Source: Corynebacterium sp.
GTDB taxonomy: Bacteria > Actinomycetota > Actinomycetes > Mycobacteriales > Mycobacteriaceae
Direction: 5' to 3'
NCBI RefSeq assembly: GCF_022712195.1
Contig: NZ_JALAGY010000035.1
Coordinates: forward strand, 1 to 35,740
DNA length: 35,740 nucleotides
This document shows positions 1-10,941 of the stretch, one piece after another. Position numbers and translations under genes: made by a program. Positions within the stretch are counted from its first letter, which is position 1; the number at the start of each line of letters is the position of its first letter. The notes beneath the pieces are model-generated. The model ran no database searches. It was given only the letters and a program-made list of their open reading frames with translations, and had not been told where the DNA came from.

Positions 1-722
1 CCGACGCCCCCACCGCCCTCGTCGGCTACTCCGGCGGGTCGATCGGCGCCGGATGGGCGTCGATCCTGGCGGAGAGCTACGCACCGGACGTGGCGGAGAC
101 CATCGTCGGTGTCGCCCAGGGCGGCACCATGGTGCGCCCCGAGCACAACCTGTTCTACGCCGGTGAGGGGAGCGGGTGGTCCGGCGTGGTCGGCATGGCC
201 ATGGTGGGGCTGGCCCGCGCCTACGGCGTCGACATGGGGCCCTACCTCACCGACACCGGCCGGCAGGTCTTCGCCGACATGGACCGGGTCGCCATCGGTG
301 ACGCCTCCGACTCCTACGAGCACCTGCGGTGGGACGAGATGATCCGGCCCGAGTACCCCGACCCGGACTCCATCCCCGAGGTCCGGAACCTGCTGGACGA
401 CACGAACATGGGGCTGCGCGACACCCCGCCCTACCCCCAGTTCCTGCTGCAGGCCGGCGGCGGCACGGCCGAGAACACCCCGCCGCACCCCGTCCTCGGC
501 GACGGTGACGGGGTGATGCTGCTCGGCGACACCCGCTCGCTCGCCCGGGCGTACTGCCGGGACGGGACGGACGTGGACTACCGCGAGATCCCCGCCGGCG
601 GGCACGGTGCGGCGGGGGTCGCCTGGGCGACGCAGATGGTGCCGTGGGTCAACGACCGCTTCGCCGGCACCGCCCCGCCCAGCAGCTGCGGGCGGATCCC
701 GGAGGGCAACCCGCTGCGGTGA
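1..722 (+). CDS. Secretory-lipase family protein, 3' part (5' end outside window)
   Basis: The reading frame is open from the first bases and ends at TGA 720-722, so about 240 C-terminal residues are visible. It opens with a nucleophile elbow, GYSGG (GxSxG, Ser at about base 30), followed by a small-residue helix, as in the secretory lipase (LIP) group of alpha/beta hydrolases common in Corynebacterium and Mycobacterium. Later landmarks are a loop with an Asp (GDGDGVMLLGDTRSLA) and a His near the end (IPAGGHGAAG), in the expected order Ser-Asp-His. These enzymes are usually exported and hydrolyse acylglycerols or other esters; the signal peptide would lie outside the window. The ATG/GTG codons inside this frame are internal. 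It is convergent with copA, 25 bp away. The family is fairly sure, the substrate unknown. Confidence 0.8.
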   Translation, partial: DAPTALVGYSGGSIGAGWASILAESYAPDVAETIVGVAQGGTMVRPEHNLFYAGEGSGWSGVVGMAMVGLARAYGVDMGPYLTDTGRQVFADMDRVAIGDASDSYEHLRWDEMIRPEYPDPDSIPEVRNLLDDTNMGLRDTPPYPQFLLQAGGGTAENTPPHPVLGDGDGVMLLGDTRSLARAYCRDGTDVDYREIPAGGHGAAGVAWATQMVPWVNDRFAGTAPPSSCGRIPEGNPLR

Positions 723-747
723 CCGGCAGCGCCGGGAAGAGGTCCCG

Positions 748-3069
<2,322 letters not shown>

Positions 3070-3071
3070 GC

Positions 3072-3281
3072 TCAGCTCCTGATGCTGTATCCGGCCTCTG
3101 CGACGGCGTCGGCGACGGCGGAGTCGTCGATGTCCTCGCCGGTGACCGTGACGGTGCCGGTGGAGAGTTCTGCGTTGACGGAGGCGACCCCGGCGATGCC
3201 GCCGATCTCCTCTTCGACCGACGCCTTGCAGTGTCCGCAGGTCATGCCGTCGACGGTGTAGTTCCGGGTGATGGTGGACAT
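3072..3281 (-). CDS. copZ: Copper chaperone CopZ (HMA domain)
   Basis: A 69-residue stand-alone heavy-metal-associated domain. It has a single GMTCGHC metal-binding loop near residue 11, then the beta-alpha-beta pattern [18 protein letters not shown] and the C-terminal strand AGYSIRS. It carries cytoplasmic Cu(I) to the CopA N-terminal domain or to a regulator. I chose the ATG at 3281 because an AAGGGA ribosome site lies just upstream and because chaperones of this family are 65-70 residues long. The longer open frame beginning at 3335 would start inside the operator and lie upstream of the predicted transcription start. First gene of the copZ-copA operon. Confidence 0.93.
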   Translation of the reverse strand: MSTITRNYTVDGMTCGHCKASVEEEIGGIAGVASVNAELSTGTVTVTGEDIDDSAVADAVAEAGYSIRS

Positions 3282-3320
3282 GGTGTTCCCTTTCTGTCGC
3301 TGTTCTCTCTGACGATGCCG

Positions 3321-3349
3321 ACTATATACCCCCATGGGGTATATCGCAA
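3321..3349 (-). promoter_or_regulatory. copZA promoter with CsoR-type operator
   Basis: A perfect inverted repeat with 9-bp arms (ATATACCCC / GGGGTATAT) and a CAT spacer occupies 3324-3344. It matches the TACCCC...GGGGTA character of CsoR operators. Read on the minus strand, TTGCGA (3349-3344) and TATAGT (3326-3321) sit exactly 17 bp apart, so the repeat fills the spacer and touches both promoter boxes. Expected behaviour: CsoR occludes RNA polymerase until Cu(I) releases it. The csoR gene itself is not in this window. The same site lies 63 bp upstream of the divergent flavin oxidoreductase gene. Confidence 0.82.
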
Positions 3350-3407
3350 GGGGTGTCGGACCGGACGGCGCGGGAATACCTCCGGAGGCGGCAGGGTTGT
3401 CCCGGAG

Positions 3408-4520
3408 GTGACTACTTCGACATCCACACCCACGTCCGCCACCACGACGACCTCACTCTTCGACCCGCTGGACGCCGGCGCGCTCCACCTCACCAACCGG
3501 GTGACCATGGCCGCGCTCACCCGGCAGCGCGCGGACGAGGACGGCGTCCCCACCGACCTGCACGTCGAGTACTACCGGCAGCGCGCCTCCGCGGGCCTGG
3601 TGTTGACCGAGGGGACCTTCCCCGCGTTCGGCAACCGCTCCTTCCCGGGCCAGGCCGGTATCGCCGACGCCGCCCAGCAGGAGGGGTGGGCGCAGGTCGC
3701 CGAGGCCGTCCACGCCGAAGGAGGCACGCTGGTCATGCAGATCATGCACGGTGGCCGGACGTCGCACCCCGACCTGCTGCGCGGCGGGGAGCCGGAGGCG
3801 CCCAGTGCGCTCGGAACCGGCGGCCCGGTGCGGGGGTTCTCGGGGAAGCTCGACGGGGTCGTGCCGCGCGCACTGGAGACCGACGAGATCCCGCGGGTCA
3901 TCCGCGAGTTCGTCGACGGTGCACGCCGGGCGGTCGACGCCGGAGTCGACGCGGTGGAGATCCACGGTGCGAACGGGTACCTGCTGCACGAGTTCACCGC
4001 CGCGTCCTCGAACCACCGTGAGGACGCCTACGGCGGTTCCCCGGAGAACCGGGCGCGTCTGACCGTCGAGGTGGTCCGTGCCGTGGCCGAGGAGATCGGC
4101 GCGGACCGCACCGCACTGCGGATCTCCCCGGAGCACGGTGTTCAGGGGGTCCCGGAGGACGACCGGGAGGACGTGCTGGCCACCTACGGCGCCCTCATCG
4201 ACGGCGTCCGGGACCTCGGCATGGCGTACCTGTCGGTGCTGCACGCCGACATCGACGGTGACCTCGTCGCCGCCCTCCGTGAGAGGTTCGCGGGGACGTT
4301 CCTGCTCAACAGTGGTTTCGGCCACGTCACGGAGCTGGACGAGGCGAGGCACATCGTGGAGGACGACCTGGCGGACGCCGCGGTGGTCGGCCGTCAGCTC
4401 ATCGCCAACCCGGACCTGGTCCGGCGCTGGAAGGAGGGCCTGGAACTGAACACCCCCGACTCCTCGACGTTCTACGTCGGCGGGGCCCACGGCTACACGG
4501 ACTACCCCTTCGCGGAGTAG
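3408..4520 (+). CDS. NADH:flavin oxidoreductase, Old Yellow Enzyme family
   Basis: A 370-residue FMN-dependent TIM-barrel ene-reductase. Family landmarks: LFDPL..G.L.LTNRVTMAALTRQRA at the N-terminus, the FMN contact region LTEGTFP, QIMHGGR in the core, the active-site segment HGANGYLLHEF (the H-x-x-N-x-Y arrangement of OYE), SSNHREDAYGGSPENRARL, and a C-terminal phosphate-binding region NSGF...VGRQLIANPDL. It reduces activated C=C bonds or nitro compounds with NAD(P)H; the natural substrate is unknown. GTG 3408 is chosen because it gives the family length and follows a purine-rich AGGG stretch; an in-frame ATG at 3315 would place the copper operator inside the gene. It is divergent from copZ, so copper control is possible. 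The start codon is the least certain part. Confidence 0.88.
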   Translation: MTTSTSTPTSATTTTSLFDPLDAGALHLTNRVTMAALTRQRADEDGVPTDLHVEYYRQRASAGLVLTEGTFPAFGNRSFPGQAGIADAAQQEGWAQVAEAVHAEGGTLVMQIMHGGRTSHPDLLRGGEPEAPSALGTGGPVRGFSGKLDGVVPRALETDEIPRVIREFVDGARRAVDAGVDAVEIHGANGYLLHEFTAASSNHREDAYGGSPENRARLTVEVVRAVAEEIGADRTALRISPEHGVQGVPEDDREDVLATYGALIDGVRDLGMAYLSVLHADIDGDLVAALRERFAGTFLLNSGFGHVTELDEARHIVEDDLADAAVVGRQLIANPDLVRRWKEGLELNTPDSSTFYVGGAHGYTDYPFAE

Positions 4521-4575
4521 CTTCCGGGCGCACGGACTCCGCCGTTCCAGGTACGCCGGATCCCCGTCAACTCAC

Positions 4576-4593
4576 CTCCGGTCCAGACCGGGG
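4576..4593. terminator. Possible bidirectional hairpin between convergent genes
   Basis: CCGGTC-CA-GACCGG (4578-4591) forms a short GC-rich inverted repeat, extended by one G-T and one C-G pair. It lies between the end of the flavin oxidoreductase gene and the end of dprE2, which converge. There is no T tract, so its role as a terminator is inferred from position alone. Confidence 0.3.
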
Positions 4594-4637
4594 CATCACG
4601 GAACCTCCCGGCTTGTCGTGGCCCCGGGTGCCTGGAG

Positions 4638-5396
4638 CTACAGCGGCAGCCGGCGCACGATGAACTGCGGCAGGTTCTTCAGGATCAGCATGATCGGGCG
4701 GAACAGCGGGTGGATCCAGATGACCGGCTTCCCGTTGTCGACTCCGGCGGCGACGGCCTTCGCGGCGTCGGTCTTGTCCACGGTCAGCGGGGCGTCGTCC
4801 AGCCCGGCGGTCATGTTCGTGCGCACCTGGCCGGGGCGCACGGTAAGGACCTTCACCCCGGTGCCGCGCAGGGCCTCGCCGAGCATGCGGTAGAAGCCGT
4901 CCACGCCGGCCTTGGTGGAGCCGTAGACGAAGTTCGAGCGGCGCACCATCTCACCGGCGACCGAGGAGAACACCACGATCTGTCCGTGTCCCTGGGCCTT
5001 CATCCGGTTGGACAGCAGCACACCGACCGAGACGGCGCCGGTGTAGTTCACCTGGGCGGCGAGCACCGCCTGCTTCTGGTCGTTCCACTGCACCTCGTTG
5101 TCGCCGAGCACACCGAAGGCGACGACGGCCAGGTCGATGTCGCCGCCGGCCCAGATCTCGTCGAAGACCGCGGGGTGCGAGTCGAAGTCGGTGGCGTCGA
5201 AGCCGACGGTCTCCACGGTGGAGGCGCCGGCGGCCTCCATCCGGCCCACGGCGGGGGACAGGTCCTCGCCGGGACGGGCGGCCAGCACCACACGGGCGGG
5301 GCCACGGGACAGGAACTCCTCGACCACGGCCAGGCCCATGTCGGAGGCGCCGCCGAGCAGCAGGATGGACTGGGGCTTACCCACAGCGTTGATCAT
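4638..5396 (-). CDS. dprE2: Decaprenylphospho-beta-D-erythro-pentofuranosid-2-ulose 2-reductase DprE2
   Basis: A 252-residue short-chain dehydrogenase. With DprE1 it epimerises decaprenyl-phosphoryl-ribose to decaprenyl-phosphoryl-arabinose, reducing the 2-keto intermediate with NAD(P)H at the cytoplasmic membrane. Visible: the nucleotide-binding turn LLLGGASDMG (12-21), the catalytic Ser in FSSVAGEM (144-145) and YGSTK (Tyr158, Lys162). The C-terminal PLFRPIMLILKNLPQFIVRRLPL is hydrophobic and basic, typical of DprE2 and likely membrane-associating. A GGAG ribosome site precedes ATG 5396. It follows dprE1 by 23 bp, the same order as Rv3790-Rv3791. In M. tuberculosis aftA and embC come next; here a flavin oxidoreductase converges instead. 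Confidence 0.95.
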   Translation of the reverse strand: MINAVGKPQSILLLGGASDMGLAVVEEFLSRGPARVVLAARPGEDLSPAVGRMEAAGASTVETVGFDATDFDSHPAVFDEIWAGGDIDLAVVAFGVLGDNEVQWNDQKQAVLAAQVNYTGAVSVGVLLSNRMKAQGHGQIVVFSSVAGEMVRRSNFVYGSTKAGVDGFYRMLGEALRGTGVKVLTVRPGQVRTNMTAGLDDAPLTVDKTDAAKAVAAGVDNGKPVIWIHPLFRPIMLILKNLPQFIVRRLPL

Positions 5397-5419
5397 TGAA
5401 AGACTCTCCTAAACAGGCT

Positions 5420-6844
5420 CTAGTTGAGCTCGAGGCGGCGGGACATGTCGGAGGCGAAGACGCCCGTGGGGTCGATGGACCGGCGGGTCTCCAGCCAACC
5501 CTGCAGGCCGGGGTACATCCGGTGGAAGTTCTCCGCGGAGGTGCGGGACTCCTTGGCCAGGTACAGCCGGCCGCCGAACTCCATGACGCGCTGGTCGAGC
5601 TTGTCGAGGAACGCGCCGAGACCCGGGCGGATCGGGAAGTCCACGCACACGTTCCAGCCGGGCATGGGGTAGCTCAGCGGTGCGCGGTTGCCCTCGCCGA
5701 AGAGCTTGAACACGTTCAGCGCGGAGTAGTGGCCGGACGCCTGGATGTCGCGGATGATGTCCTTGAACGGCTCGACGGCCTCGGTCGGCACGACGAACTG
5801 GTACTGCAGGAAGCCCTTGGAACCGTAGCCGCGGTTCCACTCACCGATGAGGTCGAGCGGCTGGTAGAACTGCGTGAGGTTCTTGATCTGGTTCTTCGCC
5901 GGTGCACCCATCGTGTAGTAGGCCAGGCCCACGGCGGACAGCGTCAGCTTGTTGAGGGTGAAGGACGGGAAGATGTCCGGCACGGTCATCAGCTGCGGGG
6001 CGTTGAACTTCAGGGGGTCCGCCGCCAGCTTCGGTGCGTACTCCTTGAGCTGGTCGAGGGTGGCCAGGGACCCGCGGGAGATTGTCGCCCGGCCCAGTTT
6101 CGGGGCGGGGGAGATGCAGTCGAACCACGCCGAGGAGTAGGTGTAGTTGACCTCGGCGCCGTCGGAGTGGGCGGCGATGGTCTCGTCGAGGGTGTCCGTG
6201 CGGTCGGTGTCCGCCAGGAAGTAGGCGGTCTCGGTCTTGGTCATCCGGATCGTGGCGCGCAGGATGATGCCGGTCAGGCCCATACCGCCGACGGTGGCCC
6301 AGAACAGGGTGCCGTCGGGGTCGTCGGCGGAGCCTTCCGGCTCGAGGTGCAGGACGCGTCCGTCGGCGACGAGCAGTTCCATGGAGACCACGTGGTCGCC
6401 GAAGGATCCGGCGGAGTGGTGGTTCTTGCCGTGGATGTCCGGGCCGATGGCGCCGCCGATGGTGACCTGGCGGGTGCCGGGCAGGACGGGGACCCACAGC
6501 CCGGACGGCAGCGCGGCCTTCATCAGCTGGTCGAGGGTGACGCCGGCGTCCACGTCGACCAGGGCGGTGTCCGGGTCGATGGAGTGGATGCGGTTGAGCT
6601 GCTGCATGTCGATCACCAGGCCGCCGCCGTTCATGGCGGGGTCGCCGTAGGACCGGCCCATGCCGCGGGCGATGACGCCGCGCCTGAGGTGGTCCGGCTT
6701 GTCGGCGTTGTCGTCGGCGACCTGGGCGACGGCGGCGGAGATGATGTCGACATCAGGGGTGGCGAGGACCTCGGCCGAGGTGGGCGCGGTTCGTCCCCAC
6801 CCGGTGAGCGTCCGGGTGTGCGTCTTCAGTTCCATGGTGACCAC
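5420..6844 (-). CDS. dprE1: Decaprenylphosphoryl-beta-D-ribose 2'-oxidase DprE1
   Basis: FAD-dependent oxidase of the vanillyl-alcohol-oxidase fold, up to 474 residues. It oxidises the ribose 2'-OH of decaprenyl-phosphoryl-ribose, the first half of the DprE1/DprE2 epimerisation that supplies arabinose for arabinogalactan. Visible: [17 protein letters not shown] (59-75) and [26 protein letters not shown] (127-152) of the FAD domain, and the substrate-domain segment [11 protein letters not shown] with Cys400. That Cys corresponds, by motif, to the residue attacked by benzothiazinone inhibitors in M. tuberculosis (Cys387). The start is either GTG 6844 or ATG 6835; the GGGTGG just before 6835 slightly favours the ATG. 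It is divergent from the TPR-like gene with only about 40-50 bp between them. Confidence 0.96.
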   Translation of the reverse strand: MVTMELKTHTRTLTGWGRTAPTSAEVLATPDVDIISAAVAQVADDNADKPDHLRRGVIARGMGRSYGDPAMNGGGLVIDMQQLNRIHSIDPDTALVDVDAGVTLDQLMKAALPSGLWVPVLPGTRQVTIGGAIGPDIHGKNHHSAGSFGDHVVSMELLVADGRVLHLEPEGSADDPDGTLFWATVGGMGLTGIILRATIRMTKTETAYFLADTDRTDTLDETIAAHSDGAEVNYTYSSAWFDCISPAPKLGRATISRGSLATLDQLKEYAPKLAADPLKFNAPQLMTVPDIFPSFTLNKLTLSAVGLAYYTMGAPAKNQIKNLTQFYQPLDLIGEWNRGYGSKGFLQYQFVVPTEAVEPFKDIIRDIQASGHYSALNVFKLFGEGNRAPLSYPMPGWNVCVDFPIRPGLGAFLDKLDQRVMEFGGRLYLAKESRTSAENFHRMYPGLQGWLETRRSIDPTGVFASDMSRRLELN

Positions 6845-6884
6845 CCTACCGCCGGGGGAGGTCGATCCATGTCATAGTTGGGGC

Positions 6885-9800
6885 ATGGGACGGGTCGGAG
6901 AGACGCAGGATGTGGCGTGGGTCGCACGGGAATGGGATTCTCTGCGGGGGAGGCGTTCCCGTGGGGAGATCGGCGAGGAGCCCTACCTGCGCAGGTGTGA
7001 GGAACTCTCGGATTGTCTGGGAACTTCCCGTGAGGACGAGGAGCTGGCCTACCGGATTGACCTGCTTCGTTGTCTGGAGGGGGAGGCACTGGACCGTCCG
7101 GACACCGTGGACCTGTTGCCGGGCCTGTGGGAGATGCACCGGGAGGACCCGGTGCGGTTCCCCGCGCATCCGGACGCGGGACCGGACGACAGCGACGGCA
7201 CCGACGGCACCGACGCCGCGGATGAGCTGCCGAACCTCTTCGACCTGCTGTGGCAGGAGATCGTGCTGAGTGCGGCGCAACGCCCGGACGTCGACCTGGC
7301 GTTCCTGGAGTCGCTCAGTGTGCAGGCGGCGGAGGCGCTGGCGGAGCTCGGCCGGTCCGAGACCGACATCGCCGAGACACGGGTGCGTGTCCTGCTGGCG
7401 TTGGGCCGGTTGGACGAGGCCCAGGAGCTGCTCGACGACCTGCCGGAGCCGTCCCTGCCGGAGGAGACGACGTGGGCGCAGGCGCACCGTTTCCAGCGGG
7501 ACCTGGATGTCCGGGGGATGGTGGCGTTGCAGCGCGGTGACCTGGAGGCGGTGGCCCGCATCGTCGAGGCCATGGAGAACGCCCCGGAGGCGCACGTGCA
7601 GCCGACGGTGATGCTGGCGGAGTCGCTGATCCCCCTGTCCGCCACGGTCGCGCCGGAGGTCACTGCGGCACGGGCGGCGTTCGTGGCGGACCGGGCGGTG
7701 GGTGCGCCGGAGTTGTCGGACGCCCTGCTGCAGGTCGCCGAGTACCTTGCGGTGTCGGGGCGGGCGCCGGCGGCGCTGGGGCTGCTGGACCGGATGCTGC
7801 CGACGATGGCGTTGCACCGGCGTGCGCCGACGGAGGACGTCCACCTCCTGGAGGGCCTGCACACGGTGCTGGACGCGGCGGAGCGGGCCGGGTTCGGCTC
7901 GGTACGGCCGTTGTTCGCCGGCCTGCCGGCGGTGGCTGACTGGTTGGCGGCGGCGGGGGAGCAGGCCGGCGGGGGCACCGTCGCCGGGCTGGCCCGTTGG
8001 ACGGGGGAGCGGGCGCGGACCGCGGCGGCCGCGCTCGACCGGCGCAACGGCAATGACGTCGAGACTCGGATCGGCCTGGCGCTGCACCGTGCTCCGGAGG
8101 GTGCCCCGACGGCGCCGGAGGCCCCGGTGCCGGAGTCGCACGCCCTGTCGGTCACGCCGGCGATGCCGTTGCGGTTGCCGTCCTGGGTGGAGGACGCCTG
8201 GCTGCATCTGCCTCGGGAGGTCGCCGACTGGCGTGGCGAGGTCACCGGGACGGCGTCGCCGGAGATCCCGGTGGCGGGCCCGGTGGACCTCGGGGCTCTC
8301 GACACCGGGGACACTGTCGCTGCCCTGATGCTGTACTCGATGCTGGGTCTGTCGGAGGCGGTGGAGGTCACCGTCGACCGGTTGGCCGGGATCCGCGCGG
8401 GGCGTGTCGGGTCGGGGCAGTACGAGGCGCTGGTCGACGAGCTGCTGCGACGGTACGAGGCGCAGGACGCCGATGACTCAGACGCAGACGACACAGAGGA
8501 CACAGAGGACACAGACGGGGCCGGCGGCACCGTCCTCGACGCCCTCGACGAGATGCTCCGGGAGCGTCAGCGGGCACAGGACGAGGCGGAGGACGGCGGC
8601 GCCGACCCGGTCACGATCCTGGCGAACCGCGTGGGCACCGTCGCCGGGTTCTGGCAGGGGGCGGACCCGCTTGTACGGCGGGTCATCGAGCAGGATGTGC
8701 TGATGGGCGGGGTGTACCCCGACAAGGAGTCGCTGCGTCTGGCCCTGCGCGCGTTCCGGCAGGTCACGCGGCTCGCCCCCCGGTCGATCCCTGAGGTCGG
8801 GTCGGCTCTGCTGGCAGGTGTCACTGAACTGGCGGCGCAGGATCCCGGGGTGGACGCCCTGGTGGCGCGGGTGGCGCACTACGTCGCCGGGGTGGCGTTG
8901 AGTCTCCCGGCGCCGCCGGCAGGCCCGGTGGTGATGCTCGGTGACGAGGAGGCCCCGGAGCTGCTCGACGAACTGCTGTCACTGGGGGTGACACTGTCGG
9001 GGCACGGGGCGTTCCATGAGGCGCTCGCCGTGTACGAACGGTGCCTTGACCTGGTGAACTCGGCGGAGGACGGGCCACAGGACATGTTCCAGGACGGGCC
9101 ACAGGACGGGTCGGCGGTGCCGGTGAAGGACAGTGCACTGATGAGGGTCCACCTCATGGCCGCACGCGGTGAGACGTTGGCGAAGCTGGGCAACCACCGT
9201 GCCGCGGCCGGGGCGTTCGCCGAGGCGGCGGACAACGCCCGGTTCCACGGGCAGTGGGAGGCTGCGGCGGAGTACCAGGTGACGTGCGTGTCGGCGCTGC
9301 TCGACGACCGCGACTTCCCGCGTGCCGCATTCGTCCTCGAGGGGCTTGACGACATCGAGGGTCTGGACTGGGGGCGTTTCCCGCACGCGAGCTTCCGTCG
9401 GGAGGCCGAGGCCACCCGCCTGGCGACGGCGCTGGTCGGCGAGAACTTCGCGCAGGACTGGCCGGGTCAGGTCGGGCGGCTCAAGGAGGCCTACCGGCGG
9501 TTCCACACCGCGGCGACGGGCGCGGCGACGGCGGCGGAGGTGGAGCTGTCGCCGGAGGAGCTGGGCCTCCGTGCGGCGGGTGACCTGGTCGACCACGTGC
9601 TCTCGGTGAACCGTGGGCTGGTGCACACCGACCGGGTCGACGAGGCGCTGGAGCTGACGGCGTGGGCCGCCGGGGTGGCCAAGGAGGCGGAGGGGGAGTT
9701 CATCCGGGCCGGCGTGCAGGCGGCGCAGGGGGCGACGGTGGAGTCGGCGCGTCTGGAGGCGTTGACCGAGGAGGCGTTGCTGCTGCACGTCGTCGGGCGT

Positions 9801-9974
9801 GACGACGAGGCGCTGCTGATCTTCGAGTCCGTCGTCCAGCAGGCCCGTCGGGTCGGGGCCGACTGGCTCATCGCCGCGGTGACGCGTCGTCTCGAGGCGG
9901 CGGCCCGCTACGGCGGGGACCCGGCGGTGCGTGACCGCTACACCGGGCTGCTCAGGGAGATCGGCGAGGCGTGA
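6885..9974 (+). CDS. Large TPR-like helical-repeat protein, function unknown
   Basis: A 1029-residue, very acidic, Ala/Leu/Asp/Glu-rich protein with no signal peptide or membrane helix, so probably cytoplasmic. Segments look like tetratricopeptide helices: RVRVLLALGRLDEAQELLDDL, SGRAPAALGLLDRML, HGAFHEALAVYERCLDLVN, KLGNHRAAAGAFAEAADNAR and VVGRDDEALLIFESVVQQARR. Such proteins usually scaffold other proteins; no catalytic domain is visible. Three low-complexity Asp/Thr or Asp/Gly/Gln linkers (bases 7193-7216, 8490-8516, about 9068-9108) come from short direct repeats. Start ATG 6885 is 6 nt behind CATAGT, so the message may be leaderless. It is divergent from dprE1, which suggests but does not prove an envelope link. 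I do not recognise a named family. Confidence 0.8.
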   Translation: MGRVGETQDVAWVAREWDSLRGRRSRGEIGEEPYLRRCEELSDCLGTSREDEELAYRIDLLRCLEGEALDRPDTVDLLPGLWEMHREDPVRFPAHPDAGPDDSDGTDGTDAADELPNLFDLLWQEIVLSAAQRPDVDLAFLESLSVQAAEALAELGRSETDIAETRVRVLLALGRLDEAQELLDDLPEPSLPEETTWAQAHRFQRDLDVRGMVALQRGDLEAVARIVEAMENAPEAHVQPTVMLAESLIPLSATVAPEVTAARAAFVADRAVGAPELSDALLQVAEYLAVSGRAPAALGLLDRMLPTMALHRRAPTEDVHLLEGLHTVLDAAERAGFGSVRPLFAGLPAVADWLAAAGEQAGGGTVAGLARWTGERARTAAAALDRRNGNDVETRIGLALHRAPEGAPTAPEAPVPESHALSVTPAMPLRLPSWVEDAWLHLPREVADWRGEVTGTASPEIPVAGPVDLGALDTGDTVAALMLYSMLGLSEAVEVTVDRLAGIRAGRVGSGQYEALVDELLRRYEAQDADDSDADDTEDTEDTDGAGGTVLDALDEMLRERQRAQDEAEDGGADPVTILANRVGTVAGFWQGADPLVRRVIEQDVLMGGVYPDKESLRLALRAFRQVTRLAPRSIPEVGSALLAGVTELAAQDPGVDALVARVAHYVAGVALSLPAPPAGPVVMLGDEEAPELLDELLSLGVTLSGHGAFHEALAVYERCLDLVNSAEDGPQDMFQDGPQDGSAVPVKDSALMRVHLMAARGETLAKLGNHRAAAGAFAEAADNARFHGQWEAAAEYQVTCVSALLDDRDFPRAAFVLEGLDDIEGLDWGRFPHASFRREAEATRLATALVGENFAQDWPGQVGRLKEAYRRFHTAATGAATAAEVELSPEELGLRAAGDLVDHVLSVNRGLVHTDRVDEALELTAWAAGVAKEAEGEFIRAGVQAAQGATVESARLEALTEEALLLHVVGRDDEALLIFESVVQQARRVGADWLIAAVTRRLEAAARYGGDPAVRDRYTGLLREIGEA

Positions 9975-9998
9975 GCCGGCCCCTGAGCTGGGCCGGTT
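9974..9998. terminator. Hairpin between convergent genes
   Basis: CCGGCCC (9976-9982) pairs with GGGCCGG (9990-9996) around a 7-nt loop, with A9974-T9998 and a G-T pair extending it. It spans the 22 bp between the stop codons of the TPR-like gene and the small minus-strand gene and overlaps the latter's stop. No clear T tract. Confidence 0.45.
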
Positions 9999-10317
9999 AC
10001 AGGTCCATGACCTCGCGGACGGTCTCCGGCAGTTCGGCGACGCAGGTGATCGTCGGCCCGTCGTACTCGCGCAGTTCCCGGTTGACGATCCGGCGGCTCG
10101 TGGAGTCCAGGACCGGCAGCTCCTGGGCGAGCAGGCGCACCATGAACTCGTTCAGCGGCGCCTGGGCGCGGGACGCGGCCTCGTAGCTCTTGTCGGCCGT
10201 GGTGCCGCCGACCACGTTAGTCTCCGCACGCGACCCCTTCGTCCCGGCGGGCTGGCCTGCGGTGGCCTTGGCGATGTTGCGCCGCATCTGGTTCTTGGCG
10301 CGGTCTCTTCCGAACAT
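9997..10317 (-). CDS. Small hypothetical protein
   Basis: A 106-residue soluble protein with no family I recognise. The N-terminus is basic and Gly/Ala-rich (MFGRDRAKNQMRRNIAKATAG), and the second half looks helical (LNEFMVRLLAQELPVLDSTSRRIVNRELREY). It is judged real because it has good codon bias, fills its interval between a hairpin and a promoter, and ATG 10317 lies 7 nt behind a minus-strand TACGCT box (10330-10325), the leaderless pattern seen at other starts here. It is convergent with the TPR-like gene and divergent from the membrane-protein gene at 10432. Confidence 0.7.
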   Translation of the reverse strand: MFGRDRAKNQMRRNIAKATAGQPAGTKGSRAETNVVGGTTADKSYEAASRAQAPLNEFMVRLLAQELPVLDSTSRRIVNRELREYDGPTITCVAELPETVREVMDL

Positions 10318-10334
10318 GGTGTCCAGCGTACAAC

Positions 10335-10372
10335 GGTGGTGTCCGGGTGGTGTCCGGCGTCTGCTCTACACT
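10335..10372 (+). promoter_or_regulatory. Divergent promoter region with 11-bp tandem repeat
   Basis: Between the divergent genes at 10317 and 10432, GGTGGTGTCCG occurs twice head to tail (10335-10356). A TACACT box (10367-10372) follows and would start transcription near 10379 toward the 10432 gene. The tandem copy could be an operator or simple slippage; nothing else supports regulation. Confidence 0.35.
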
Positions 10373-10431
10373 CGGAGGGGTAGGTGGACCCCGGTCCGGG
10401 GGTGCACGCCGCGACTGCAAGGAGGACCACG

Positions 10432-10941
10432 ATGGCGACCATGACGGCCAGGGCAGGCAGGAGACCGATGTCACGCAGGTCGGGGGGAGGACGTGCTCTC
10501 ACGCAGAAGGAGTTCCGGGTGCTCGCCGCCACCACACTGGGGTACTACCTGGTGCGGGACCTGGTGAAACGGACGTGGCCGCGCCGGATCGGGCAGACGG
10601 CCGTGCTCGCGGCGGGCACCGGTGTCATCCTCGCCGATGAATGGGAGGCGCTGTCGGACGCGGAACGGGAGGAGGTCACCGCCGCGTTGACGCAGATGTC
10701 GGATGCGGTGGAGGTGCCGCCGGTGCCCGGCCCGGTGGTGCTGGCCGCGGGTGGTACGGCAGCTCTGGGTGGCGCGGCATGGCTGACCGGCCGGGTGGAC
10801 GCCGCGGGAGCTTCGTTGGTCACCAACACTCTCGGACGCGTGCCCCTGGTCGGCGGCGTGTTCCGCACCCTGCCGTCAACGGTCTTCGGTGCGGCGCAGG
10901 TCGGCGTCGTGTACGTCGTGAACGAGCGGGCGCGCGCATGA
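10432..10941 (+). CDS. Hypothetical membrane protein
   Basis: A 169-residue protein. ATG 10432 has an excellent AGGAGG site 7 nt upstream; an in-frame ATG at 10384 lacks one. After a basic N-terminus it has hydrophobic stretches (VLAATTLGYYLV, TAVLAAGTGVILA, GPVVLAAGGTAALGGAAWLTG and a C-terminal FGAAQVGVVYVVNERARA), so it is probably a small integral membrane protein. Its TGA overlaps the next gene's ATG (ATGA), so the pair is translationally coupled. No named family recognised. Confidence 0.72.
   Translation: MATMTARAGRRPMSRRSGGGRALTQKEFRVLAATTLGYYLVRDLVKRTWPRRIGQTAVLAAGTGVILADEWEALSDAEREEVTAALTQMSDAVEVPPVPGPVVLAAGGTAALGGAAWLTGRVDAAGASLVTNTLGRVPLVGGVFRTLPSTVFGAAQVGVVYVVNERARA

Noticed and set aside
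3072..3335. 87-residue version of CopZ starting at 3335
   Set aside because: Its start lies inside the CsoR-type operator and upstream of the predicted transcription start; the ATG at 3281 has a ribosome site and gives the family length.
9068..9108. 24-bp imperfect direct repeat in the TPR-like gene as a separate element
   Set aside because: Two in-frame copies encoding an Asp/Gly/Gln linker; best treated as part of the coding sequence.
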